A DNA stretch of 64,000 bases from Tetrastigma voinierianum (lineage: Eukaryota > Streptophyta > Magnoliopsida > Vitales > Vitaceae). The stretch is from the NCBI GenBank assembly GCA_016808115.1, contig JAEQBH010000647.1, forward strand, positions 1,550,001 through 1,614,000, written 5' to 3'. Of this stretch, positions 42,695 through 55,400 are shown one piece after another. Position 1 is the first letter of the stretch; each line of letters starts with the position of its first letter. A model generated the notes under the pieces. That model saw nothing but the letters and a program-made list of their open reading frames with translations, searched no databases and was not told the origin of the DNA. A program made the position numbers and the translations under genes.

Positions 42695-45063
42695 TATTGT
42701 TACCTAGATCGTCTGACCTCCGGGGCATCTGTAGCACGATACAAACCTGTAAAAAAAAAGAGGGTTCCACTGCCTCTTTGATGATTAAGTCAGTAAAGGG
42801 GATGGAGAAGAGAAGGAAGGAAGTTAGCACAGTTGGAGTTGCATACCTTTCCCTCGGGGGGGGGTGGAGTTTTTGTTTTATACTCGAATTTCTCCTTGAT
42901 TTTAGGAAAGATAATCTCGAGATTAAGATCTCTATTTCTTTATCAAGGACTAGTTCTTCCTTATCAAAGATTAATGTTTTTGAGACGTATGAGATTTGGA
43001 CACTGGGAGATCCGTGGATAAATATCTCGCACGTGATTTCCTCCCTAATATAGTTATCCATACCACCCTTTCCATATGTGATAGGATGGCCGGCTAGGGG
43101 ACTCGGGATCCCAAACGGGTTTTAGGACTATATCGTCCGGGTGATTCCCGTGTGGTTTTAATATAGTGGGTCGTCTTGGCCCGCTTCATGAGGCTGTAAA
43201 ACCCGAGAAAATTCTAATTTTCTGAAAAATAGTAAAATGGTAATTTCGGTCAAAATTCGAAAATTTTCTAGATCTCGGATGACGAAACGGACTTTACCGT
43301 TGGAATCATATCGCCAAATCTAGCTACCACGTCGAATTCCGAGACAATCGGAATTTCACGTTTTTCAAGGCCCCGGGTGTCGGGTGCCGTAAAACGGCTT
43401 GTGAAAAACATGCGATGTAACAAAAGTCACCTACTACATGTACCCATGTGACACATGTTGCATGATTAGTGAGATGATGGAGATGAATGACTTAGATTAA
43501 GCCATGTGTCAAAAATCCAAACTACAGGACAAAATGGTGGGGATTAATTGAAAAGAGTAAGTGAATAAGACAAAAGAAGAACAGTCTTCTTCTTCCCCAA
43601 TTAAACAAAAAACGTGCAGTAGGTGTGAGATCCAGATTTTAGAGAGAGAAAGAGTGACTTCTCTCTAGATTTCCCGGCGTTCGAACCGCCGCTCAGAAAA
43701 TAAGAAGCAAAGTCGACCACGCCGCAAGGGCCACGTTGCGGCACCGATTTTGTGGAGTTCGACAACTCCAAGAGGTATGGATCTTTTCCTACTTGGTTTA
43801 TTCTTTGGCTAAGAGCCATTTGGCTGACTGTGACGCAGGCAGTTGACGGCCGTGGTTATCGGTCCCAAAATCTTAAACCGAGCGAAGAAATCCCTACTTC
43901 TATGGCTATGAACAAGTGGCCGACCAGGGTTTCACCGCTCACTGAATTGTCATGGTGATTTTTGTGGTTCGGGTGATTCAAAATGAATTGCTTGATTTGG
44001 TTAATTAGCCAATGTGAGCTTTACCTTATGTTATTGATCAGGAATTGCATAACATGAATTGTGTGAATTAATTTTGTTAATATATACATGTAAAATATAT
44101 TAGCATGAATTGTTTGGAATTGGCATAATGCATTCCATATGCACCAGGGCACCCTAGAACAATAGGTGTGAGTGCATGACACGAAAATGAATGAAAAGTG
44201 AAAATGGTTGTGAAAGGAATTTCAAGGAAGATTTTCCAAAAGAATTGCCTTGGAGAGTTGTCCACAGCTTCATCTCTGAGATGGACCACGATTTGACGTT
44301 TCGAGGGGTTGTCCAATGTATTTATCGAAATTCGGTAGTAAGTTTTCGGGAACAAAAAGCTTTTGTTTTGGAAACTGTATTTTTGCTCGCATTTGGCTTA
44401 GGCATGTGTGAGGGAGTTGGTGAGGACTCGAGACATGGGATTGGGCATGTAGACATTCAGCAGATCAGCGTATTTGCTTCTCGAGTGCGATTGCTTGCCA
44501 TGATACGTGCACTTAAATGAGGAGTAACCCATATAGGAAATTATCACTACTCGACATTGCTTACCCTGTCGAGGGATCATTATTTCAGGTACAGGAGTGT
44601 ATTAATGGTGACGACGTCACTAGAGGTTATGCTTAGAAGAGTTTGATTGTGGTTTTGGTATTCATTTTGTATAACATGTATTAAAACTCTAAATTTTGAT
44701 ATATATTTTGGTTAAGAGTAATGTAATAATTCTTGAACTATTGTTATATAGTTGATATATATTTTGTGATTATTGATGCATGGCCCAAGTTGCCATTTTT
44801 GCTCGCACGTGGACCCAGTGTAGTCGTTGTAAAATGTTGGGGCAGGTTGTACTTTGGGTAGAGCTCCCTGTACAAAGGAGACTCTACCCGATTTTCGTGA
44901 GTGGTGTCGGGTTACCCGACATCCACAAGTATTCCGTGGGTTGACGGGTTGTCAACTGACCCCCGGGAAATGGGGCGTCATAGAGGCAGACCAAGCAGTG
45001 GGCCTACGCAGGTGTTGGGCCTATTGAGTAGTGGGTCTAGGCCCTAAGACCACGGTACTCACA
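42695..45063 (-). repeat. Tat 5' LTR, interrupted by a solo LTR
   Basis: 42695-43194 and 44983-45063 together match the left LTR. The inner end has mutated from TGTTG to TATTG. The frames open at 42570-43061 are LTR sequence, not genes. Confidence 0.88.
43195..44982 (+). mobile_element. Gypsy solo LTR in the Tat 5' LTR, perfect GAGGC duplication
   Basis: 1,788 bp, TGTAAAACCCGAG...GGGGCGTCATA (end mutated from a CA). It is flanked by GAGGC (43190-43194 and 44983-44987); the empty site is preserved in the left Tat LTR near 26571. Parts resemble the solo LTR at 13562-15670, so both belong to one Tekay/Del-like family group. Confidence 0.92.
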
Positions 45064-45068
45064 AGGGA

Positions 45069-47879
45069 GAGGCCAATTCATTTTCTTTTTTCCTACTACG
45101 CATATGAATCTATGATTTTTCCTTTAATCAATAATTTTTAAATTCATATAAACATATTTTTATTTTTATTTGTTTTCAAGTTGAAACCACTGTTTCATTG
45201 GATCTAATATTATGATTTGACGTAAATCACTTGGCAAGATTTCCTATTTACATCTAATTTTGAATTTATTTGAATTATCAAAATTGTTTTTCCATAATAA
45301 TCTATAACTTTTTAATTTTAAGATAATGTTTTTATTCTTAAAAATATTAGTTTTTATAGTTTGGATCTGATATTAGTTTCACAATTTTTTTTTATAATTG
45401 GTATTACCTATTTGATAATTGTTTTAAATAATATTTTTATTCTTAAAAATAAAAATAGAAAAATATTGTTTGATATATGAAAAAATTAATTTATATTTTC
45501 TACCCTTAATAATAAAAAATATGATGGTTTAGATTACATATTTTTTAAAACTTTTTTATTCTTTTATTTTTGTTAAAAATAATTATCTAAGGATAGAAAA
45601 TAATCAAAACAATAGATATACAAATTATGTTTTTAAAATATATATAAATATATTTAAAATTTTTAAATTTCTCCAATAAACTTTTATTTTACCTAATTAT
45701 TTTGATAATATTTTTATTCAATAATTTTGTCATTAAGTTTATCCTTTTTAAATTGATATTAATTTTTTTAGTTATTTAATATGATAAAATCATAACTCAA
45801 AATAAACTTTTTATGACATGATTTATAAATATATTGACAACGAAATAAAAAACGAAGATGAAAAACTTAAATAGTACAATTAATTTTCTTTATCATAAAT
45901 TATATATTTAATAAACTGTTTTTAATCGTCTGATTATTAATATGTGACATTATAATAAAAATATTAATAATAGAGCTCTGATTATTTAAAAAAATAATTT
46001 GTTAGAGATGGGATTAAAATTTTTATTGTACTTTAGTTTTTATTAATCTTTTAGTTTCATGAAAATATAGGGGGAATTGAAATCAAACAAAAGTTGAATA
46101 AAGTTTGGGGGTATATATAGGAAAAGAAATATTCTTTTGACCTATGTAGGGTGTGGTCTTACGTTATTTTTCTCCAACAAAATTCGAGAATCCCGCTTGG
46201 GTCTTTACTTGTATATTTGTATGTTTTTAGTGGAATTTTGGCCACTTTTTAGCTTATTTTCTTGTTCATCTCTACCGCTTTCATTTAAATTCATTACAAA
46301 AACAACAAGTAACTATCATCTACGAGTACAAGCTATCACCGTTATATATGTGTATTGTTTTTATATCCATCTTTCATGTTTATATAGGTAAATATACCTT
46401 TAATCAGCTATTTTACCAAGTAGTAATTTATAGCCTCTGTTTGGTTAAGCTAATTAGGGGTGTTATTAGGAGATGATAACTAATTCAACCTCAATCACCT
46501 CTTATAGGGTGTTTGGTAAAGACATATAATCAACTATTAATAATGGATTAGGGCTAAACAGCTCATAATTGGAAAAAGCTACAAATCATAACTTTGTCTG
46601 AAACAACTCCTATAAAAATATTACATTTTCCATTTTTATTCTATGGAAAAAAGATTTGTGAGAAAAAAAGGAAACACAAAGGTATTTTATTTATGTCAAA
46701 AATAATTATTTGAGCATAGAAAATGATTAGAGCAATAGACATTACAATTATGTTTTTAAAATATATTTAGAAAATTTTAAATTCTCAAAAAAACTTTTAT
46801 TTTTATAAATTATTTGTGTTACCTAATTTTGAGGTAATATTTTTATTCGATAATTTTATTTAAGATTATCCTTTTAAATTGATATTTTATTCTTAATTAT
46901 TTAATAAATATTTTAAATAAAAATTTATTTTAATTTATATGTGATAATTATACGGATTCAAAATTCATTTTTAATTTGATATTAAATTTTTAATTTTATT
47001 TTTAGTTATTTATTATAAAATCATAACTTAAAATAAACTTTGTTTCAAAATGAATTTTTTATGACATGATTATTAATCCGTGACATCATAATAAAATTTT
47101 TTTTTTGATTATTTAAAAAAACAATTTCTTAGAGATGAGATTAAAGTTTTTATTATACTTTAGTTTCTATTAATATTTTGGTATGATGAAAATATAGGGA
47201 GAATCGAAATCAAACAAAATGTGAACAAATGCTGGGTTCTCTCACTCAAAGTCACTGCAAAAACAACAAATAAGTACATTTCATAAGTTTGATTTTTCTT
47301 GTCTTATAATGACATAATCATTGTAAAAATTATCTCTCTTCCTCGCACGACTCTTTCAAGTTCATATAACATTTTACATCTTTCTACTATGTTTACATTA
47401 AAATTTTACCTTCATAATGTTATCAACTATTAGCTATTCTATCAAAAGCATATTTAAAATCACATCAAATAAATGAAGCACAATTTACTACCAACCAAAT
47501 AGAATTGATATAATCAATACTCAACATCACTATCAACACTATCTTGTTAAAGCCAAAATGGAACAAAGATAAATTAAACTTGATGGTAGTTATCTCCTCG
47601 ACATCCTCCCATTATATTCTTTTGCTTTCTCTTGGTTCCAACCCGAGATTGCATAGAGGTGATGCAAAACTTCTAGGGTTAAGGAACTAACATAAAAAAC
47701 ATGGAGTAAAAATGTTTAGATAGAACATTAGTAATAGATTTCCTTAGTGGGTATTAGTATTATCGATTAGAGTTAAGGTTTTTGTTATGGTGTTTTGTTA
47801 AGAAAAAAGATGAGGAAATTTTGTAAGATATTTGCGAGAATTTACAAAATGGCAATGAAGAGTTCATATAAACAAAGAA
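45069..47879. other. AT-rich intergenic DNA with a large direct duplication
   Basis: No gene. About 540 bp at 45559-46095 reappears at 46681-47225 (offset about 1,122-1,125 bp), with shared blocks such as AATTATGTTTTTAAAATATAT and GAAAATATAGGG(G/A)GAAT. The dispersed repeat copy at 46437-46690 lies between them. Confidence 0.75.
46437..46690. repeat. Dispersed AT-rich repeat, copy 2
   Basis: Second copy of the repeat at 25784-26050, in the same orientation, with a CTGTTTGGTTAAGCTAATTA start and an AAAAAAGATTTGTGAGAAA block near its end. Confidence 0.5.
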
Positions 47880-48508
47880 TGTGATACCTCGTATTTTTTA
47901 AAGAGACAAATAAGTAATTTTTGAATGAAGGGTATATTGGTAATTTATTAAAGGGAAACCTTAGGTATAAATAAAAAACAAAATACTAAAAAAATATTAT
48001 TATTCTTTGGATCATCTGTTTCTCTTTGCGTGGTTCCTCTTGATCGTAGCAATCCAAGAATGGTTTGAAGAAAAGTCTTCAAGGTAAGATTTCTCATAGA
48101 TTCCATTCTAGAAAAAATAAAATAATATTGTTAATGGTAATAAATCTTTTTGTTCTTCTCTATATAGTCCTCTAGTTCGAAAAAGATTCCGAGAAAACAT
48201 AGGACATCAAATCTAGGGTTTAAGAAGCAATTCGAAAAGTAAGATCTTCATTATTTATTTTTTTAGATTTCTTTGGTATGTATTCTTTAATTTTCTTTAA
48301 GTTTAGATCAACTGTAGAAGTTATATTTAGATTTTACTATTGTTCTTTAAAAATAAGATAAAATAATGATTGGTGTTGTTGCATTGAATTGCTTTGAGAA
48401 TGAGAAAAACAATAAAAGAAAAATAAATAGGGAACTATTTTAGGCTTTGATCAAATTGTGAATAAAAAAAGAAAAAAAATGAGAATAAAGAAAAATAAGT
48501 ACGGGGCC
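47880..48508 (+). mobile_element. Gypsy LTR remnant related to the ATPase insertion
   Basis: It begins TGTGATACCTCGTATTTTTT. Its 48250-48425 part is similar to 9960-10140. It has TATA-like ATAAATAAAAA near 47964. It is cut at 48508 by a copia-like solo LTR and seems to continue at about 50187-50228 as A/G-rich sequence before the next element. Confidence 0.55.
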
Positions 48509-50181
48509 TGTTAGTGAAGTGCTCTAAAGGCAATCACCTTTGGCACTTATTGTATGATTTTCATTATTATGAGTAAAAGACATTTTCATTAATTTGATGT
48601 TTATTAAATATATGAATTGATGACAATCTTTAATCAATTAATAAAGTCCATGATATATAACATAGCATGAAGGAAATCACAATGAGATCATAATAATACG
48701 ATTCCTATCATGTGAATTATATTAGTATTTAAATTATCCATAGTCATATGATCAACGAGACTGGACATTATTCATCCGGATAGACTAGCACATGTTGTAC
48801 TCCTTGATTAGATTAAGTAGTGGATCTTATAAATTGTAGTCATGAGTTGATTAGAGTCAACATGTGGATGCATGCTAGGAGTAGCTAAGTACATCGAAGA
48901 CCTGCAATGAGATGATTATATGGATTATCTATTTACATGTAGATGATAGTCTCATCATAGCATTGGTACAAGTATTCTAAGACTTGAGGTGCTCAAGGAT
49001 ATCTTGAGTGCTGATCTTATACTTTGACTTCATTCCTTATTGTCTCTCAAAGGTCACTCAGGTATTGATCGCGCTTCAACCTGAGGTGTTTAAAGGTAAT
49101 CCAGCATTAACAGAGGATTCACCACCTTAATAGAGGGAGAGTATAATTGAAACTCACTGATTCTGTTACTGAAATTCACGCAATAAGCGCCTGTATGGCG
49201 TTCTGGCATGAATGACGGAAATCAAAGAAGATAGTCATGAACCATATCACTTGGGTTAAATGTGGCGTAGTTAGTTTAGAAGGAGCTACACATTGTCCAT
49301 GCTTTCAACTAAGTGGGGTATAGGATGGTGAAATGACGAATTGCGCAATAAATGTTTATGGAAGGGTTTTCAGTTAGACTATTGACTCTTCGGTCAATTG
49401 GGGGTTATGATGTGCTGCTAGATATCGCTCATGACTTACTTGGATTTAAGAGTTGAATTAAGTGGCCAACATAACCGAAAACCTAATGGGTCACACGTTT
49501 AGAATGTGTGAGGCTAATACAAAATGGTTTTGGATGTGATCCAAATTGAGGGAAATTATTATGTGGAATGGAATGTCACGGGTTAGTGGACTCTTGGGAT
49601 CAAAAGGGCTCATTAAGAGAAAAAAGGAGGCTTAAGCATGTTCATGGGCTTAAGGCCCATGAGGGTACATGCCATAATGCATAGAGATGCATATAGCATA
49701 TCATCTTTTAAGTAAGGGGCCTTTTGGACATTTCATGGGCTATTTCTCCTATATAAAGGTGTTTATAGAGAAACCCTAACCCTAGCCGTCATAAGACTAC
49801 ATTCTCAACAAAGAGTGTTCTTGAGAGAAGAACAACCCCCCTTTGGAGAGATTTGAGTGTCAAATCTGGTCCTCTTGGCTTCCCTTTTCAGATTTGTTCT
49901 TGGCTACCACCGAGACCTCATCCGACACCATATCTTTGGAGGTTGTCAGCTCTACTCTTTATGTGGATACTGTTAAAGGTGAACCTAGGACTTGGTTCGC
50001 TTCGGTCTGTTGCTGCAACACTCTTAATGAGCTGTTACTTCGAAGGTATAAGCTCTCATTCCTTCCTATGGGTTTTTGACCAACTTTGATGTCTTAAGAT
50101 GATCCTTTTGGGTGGGTTTTATGAAAAAAAATTTATATCTTCTGCTGCTTTGGCAAGTGTTACCTCCATCAAAACCCAATA
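48509..50181 (+). mobile_element. Copia-like solo LTR
   Basis: TGTTAGTGAAGTG...CAAAACCCAATA (end mutated from CA), flanked by GGGCC (48504-48508) and GGACC (50182-50186), four of five matching. A TATA box (CTCCTATATAAAGG) at about 49748 is followed by a leader-like start. No internal region is present. The assignment to copia rests on general LTR layout from memory, so the superfamily is tentative. Confidence 0.6.
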
Positions 50182-50228
50182 GGACCAACGTACCAAAAAA
50201 AAGAAAAAAGAAAAAAAAGAATAAGGGA

Positions 50229-52391
50229 CCTAACGCCCCAAAATCTAGGGGTCCATTGATCACCCATCAACCCATGGAAATCATGTGGATATCATTAACC
50301 CGATACCACATTGTTGTGTCCATTTACCGGGACCCATAATCTTACAAACTGGACACGGGGAGTTCTTCTGAAAACCATCATGTACAATGTGCAGTACAGA
50401 GTCCTACACTTAAAATGTTATCCCGTATAGGGTGAGCCATGCCCAGTAGAGTAAATCCTATAGAGGCTACTCCCCATCTAAGTGCACATGCAATGGTTAC
50501 ACTTAACAAATTTTCACTTTCACATCACAATTCCAAGCAAGATATGCAATCCTAGGTTGGAATTCTACATGTCATGTTATGAAATGAGATGAGACTCACT
50601 CATGCACCATACCCGAGTCTTTACCGACTCCCATCATACCCGAGTCTTTACCGACTCCCACCACACAATGCAACGCCAATGTGTGATAAAATCCTTCATT
50701 GATGGATTACATCCAATGATTATTTTCAAACAAAATTCATTTGTTTATAAACCCAAAGCTTTTGATGTTATAACGCGTTTGATCATCAGTTACAAAACAT
50801 GCCTCGTATGAATTTCAACTCACCCAGTTCACTTCCTAATTTTGATATTATCATCCCATTATGTCCGAATCCGCTCCGGGTCTTTCACCGAGGGAGATTT
50901 AACCCTTCTCAAGGACAATTCGACATAAGTTTTTACCATTTTATTCAACAGTACGACTCTGTTGGACTTCGCTCAATGGTACTGAGCCCACTTATTAATC
51001 ACTAAGTGAGGTGATTGATTTTAATCATGCACTCACACCCACATAATGCGATGTTTCCCGTGCATTATGCAATGTGATGCACCAATGTATGTCTATGTCA
51101 TGCCACATATGCGATGAATGCCATATGGAAAATTTATCTCATGCATTTAACCATGCATCATGGACAATTATATTACATGCATATAATTTCCAATTAAACA
51201 CTCATGACAATGTTAATACATTTAGAACACATATATTAACAGTTCATCAAGCCACAACAAACAAGCATGCTATCACATATCAAGCAACAACCATCAAACA
51301 TGTTATTACAAAATCAAGTAATAACAACTTTAGCCCTCAAGGCTAATTATGGCATATATAATGCCCATAAAAACAACCCACATAAGCAGCCCCGGACTAG
51401 TTCTTGAATTGGCCACAAAAGTCCCCCAACAACTTGTAGCAGGGCTTCTTAGGTTCGCCTAGGCAAAGAATCGCTTGCCTAAGCGGACTAGTGCCGCACA
51501 AAACCTACTCCCGGGTTTGCTTGAGCAAACCACACCCTCGCCTGGGCGAACCCCTTCGCCTAGGTGAACCGTCCTTCACTTAGGTGAAGAGCCAAACTTC
51601 CTAGAGAAGATGCATGCCTTCGCCTAGGCGTAGAACATCGAGCTGGAACTCGAAACTCCCATTTTTCTACCCAAATGGTGAAGAATAAACCAAGGTAGGA
51701 AGAATCCCTACCTCTTGAAGAGTAATAGCACGGGTGGGAAGCCTCCCTAGCCTAAAATATTTTATTTCCTGAAATCTCCTCATTTGGATCTTCGGTGAAA
51801 CCCCTCATTGTTGGTACCCACGTGTAGCCCTCATCGAGTAGATGAACTTTCACTCTTGGCTTGACGAATTTCAACCAACGGAACTCCGAAGATCAAAGAA
51901 AGAAGCTTGGACTCTTTCTTCCTCTTCCTCTCCCTCTCCCTCACTTAAAAAGCAAGAAAATTGAGATCTTTTCCTTTTTCCCACAAGTCCCTCACTTATG
52001 TTTAAGTGGGTGGATCATATAGTGCCATGTGTCCACGATTGGTTAGGGTCCATTTCTGCCCTAAAATGATGTATTTCGTCCAAGTTTAAGTTCAATTTAT
52101 TTTACATGAATTTTTCTTAATTTATTTTCCACTTTCGAGATTTATTTCAAAAATCCCATTTTTGAGGTCTATTAGGTACCCGATGCTCGGAAAATCATGA
52201 AAAATCCGACTATCTCAGAATTCGGCGAAATTCACCTGAGTAACTAGATTTCATGAGACGAATCCTACGATGAGGTCCGTTTCATCGTCCAAGATCTAGA
52301 AAATTCTAGGTCTACAGCCTGTATTGTAACGACAATTTACCATTCTACCATCTTTAAAAAAAATTCAAATTTACCTGGGTTTTACATTCTT
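50229..52391 (-). repeat. Tekay-like 3' LTR
   Basis: About 2.16 kb, plus strand (C)TAACGCCCC...GGGTTTTACA. 50229-50400 and 50410-51200 align with 57426-57600, 57950-58320 and 60439-60753 of the 5' LTR. It contains several CGCCTAGGCG palindrome variants at 51450-51640. Confidence 0.85.
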
Positions 52392-52439
52392 CCCTTCTTA
52401 ACTAACAGAATTTCGTCCCCGAAATTCACACACACATAC

Positions 52440-55400
52440 ACATGCATATGCAGCAGTCATTTAATCACAAAATGACTAAAAACATACCTTCATCCTCAAA
52501 TAAGAAAGGATAATTGGCACGCACAGTGTCTTTATGTTTCCATCTTACCTCATCCACTCCTCGATGCTGTCACAACACCTTTACTAGCCTCACAATCTTG
52601 CCTCTGAAAACCTAATCCATGATATGTATCGGTCCCTCCTTGAAGGTTCCATCTCCATCAACAGCAAGCTCACCCCAATCCACTACATGAGTCAAATCCA
52701 GAGTATACTTCAGGAGCATGGAGACATGGAATACCGCATGAACACCCGATAAGCTTGGCGGTAACTCCAACCGTTAAGCAACCGTACCTACCATCTCGAG
52801 TACCTTAAAGGGCCTAATATACCTCGGTGATAGCTTTCCTCGCTTGCTGAAACCTGACCACTCCTCTCTTAGGCATCATCACCTTCAAGAAGACATGATC
52901 TCCCACCTCAAACTCTAGAGGTTGTTGTCTTCTGTCGGCATACCTCTTCTGTAGGCTCTGAGCCATGAGAAGATGCTTCCGTATCAAATTCACCTTCTCA
53001 AAGGTGTCTCTAACCAAGTCCGGACGCATGGTGGGTCTCTCTCCCACCTTCGTCCAACAAACCGGAGATCAACAAGACCTCTCATATAATGCCTCATAGG
53101 GTGCCATCTGTATGCTCGCCTGATAATTGTTGTTGTAAGCGAATTCCACTAAGGGTAAATGCTCTTACCAGCTACCCTTGAGATCAAGGACACATGCCTG
53201 TAGCATGTCTTCTAACGTTCGGATGGTCCTCTCTGACTGATCGTCCGTCTGGGGATAAAAAGCAGTGCTCATCATCAACTATGTCAACATGACTCACTGG
53301 AAACTCTTCCAAAAATAAGTCGTAAACTTGGGATTTCGATTCAATATTATGGATACTTGCACTCCATGCAATCGGACAATCTCTCGTATGTATAACCTGT
53401 AGAGTTCCTCTAGAGTGGGGTCATTCGCACAACCAGAAAGTGTGCCAACTTAGTAAGCCGATCCACTATCACCCATATCGCGTCATGCCCTCACGATGTC
53501 CATGGTAAGTGGGTCACAAAATCCATAGTGATATGCTCCCACTTCCACTCAGCTACCTCCAAGGGTTGGAGTAACCTTGCTGGCCTCTAGTGCTCAACCT
53601 TTACCAGCTGACACGTGAGACATCGACGAACAAAATCTCCAACGTGTTTCTTCATCCCACTTCAATAATACTGGCGACGAAGATCATGGTACATTTTTGT
53701 GCCACCTGGATGCACAACAAAACGGGATCAATGGAACTCCCTAAGGATCTCCTCTCTCAAATATGCCGACTGAGGAACCACAACCCGTCCCCTATACCAA
53801 AGACTACCATTTGTGTGAATGTCCTAGCCTTCGTCACCTGTATCCGATCTTACCCGGTCCCTGATGGACAATATCCTGTGTCCTGTCTTTAGGACTCGAT
53901 CACTCTGCTCAGTAGGGAAGGCGTAGCCACTAAACTCTCAAAAGTACCCTGAGCCTGGTCCTTGTAGTGCAGCCATAACTGTTCCATAGCCTAGGGCATC
54001 TTCCATTCCCGAGAAACCACACTAGCCAACACTCCCCGTGACTTCTGGCTGAGTGCACATTTGCCTTACTGGGATGGTAATGCAAAGTGAAGTCATAGTC
54101 CTCCAGATACTCCCTCCACCTGCGTTGCCTCATGTTGAGTTCCCATTGTGTAAAAATATACTTCAGATTCTTGTGGTCCGAAAACACCTTGAACTGCTCA
54201 TTGTATAGATAGTGGCGCCAAGCCTTTAAGGCAAAGACAATGGCCGCCAACTTCATGTCATGTGTAGGGTAACTTTGCTCGTGGTTCTTCAACTGTCGAG
54301 AATTGTAAGCCATTACCCTCTTGGACTGCATCAAAACACATATAAGTCCGTCCTTAGAGGCATCACAATAAACTGTGTACCTCTATCCCCTCTCTGGAAC
54401 TATCAGAATAAGGGCTGAAATAAGCCTCCTCTTTAATTTTTGGAATCCCCTCTCACACAAGTCATTCCACTCAAACTTGACCTCTTCTGAGTCAATCTCA
54501 TCATAGGTAAAGCTAATCAGGAGAAGTCTTCAATGAACCTCCTGTAATACCCTGCTAATCCCAAGAAACTGTGTATCTCGAAGACTGACTTTGGTCTCTC
54601 CCAGCTCATAACTACCTCAACCTTCTCTGGGTCCACGGATACACTCGAAGCCGATACCACATGCCCTAATAATTTCACCTCGGTAAGCCAAAATTCATAC
54701 TTATTGAATTTGGCATACAAACCTAGAGCACAACCCTCAAATGACCCTCATGCTCCTCCTCAGACTTGGAGTAGATCAAGATGTTGTCAACGAAGACCAC
54801 GACAAACTGATCTAGATAGGGTTGGAATACCCTATGCATGAGATCCATGAATGCTGTTGGAGTATTTGTCAATCCGAAAGGCATTATTGTGAACTCGAAA
54901 TGCCCATACCACGTCCTAAACACCGTCTTAGGGATATCTGCCTCCATAACCCTCAACTGATGGTAACCGGTGTGGAGATCCATCTTGGAATAAACCCGAT
55001 CCCCTCTCAACTGATCAAATCAGTCATCAATCCTCGGCAAAGGGTACCTATTCTTGATAGCAACCTTATTTAATTGCCTGTAATCTATGCATAGCCGAAG
55101 GGTCTTGTCCGTCTTCTTGGAAAACAACACTGGAGCGCCCCAAGTTGAAGTGCTCGGTATAATAAAACCCCTGTCTTACAATTCCTGTAATTGGACTTTG
55201 AGTTCCTGTAACTCAGTAGGCTCCATTATGTGCGGGGTCATAGAAATAGGCGATGCACCAGGGTGTAACTCAATAGTGAAGTCTACATCCCTATGCGAAG
55301 GTAATCCTGGTAGTTCGTCCTGAAAAACGTCCTCATACTCACAAAACCGCCTAAGGTAGACCTAATTCCTGTCTCGCCTCGTCCTCCAAGGTAAGGCTTG

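Larger units (their letters stand above)
26062..45063 (-). mobile_element. Ty3/gypsy Tat-clade retrotransposon, 19.0 kb with nested insertions
   Basis: Flanked by a perfect AGGGA duplication (26057-26061 and 45064-45068). LTRs: 26062-26659, and 42695-45063 interrupted by a solo LTR. The right LTR is followed inward (minus strand) by TTGGAGTCGTCTGTGGGAA, the Tat-type primer-site context; the left LTR is preceded inward by the polypurine tract AAAAGGGG. It contains gag-pol on the minus strand, with the extra archaeal-type RNase H that defines Tat, and an antisense extra ORF on the plus strand near its 3' end. Removing the hAT-like element and the solo LTRs leaves about 11.3 kb, a normal Tat size. 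Confidence 0.92.

Noticed and set aside
42570..43061. 163-codon minus-strand and 128-codon plus-strand frames
   Set aside because: They fall in the Tat 5' LTR and its inner edge, and the same sequence in the other LTR (26062-26659) has different frames.
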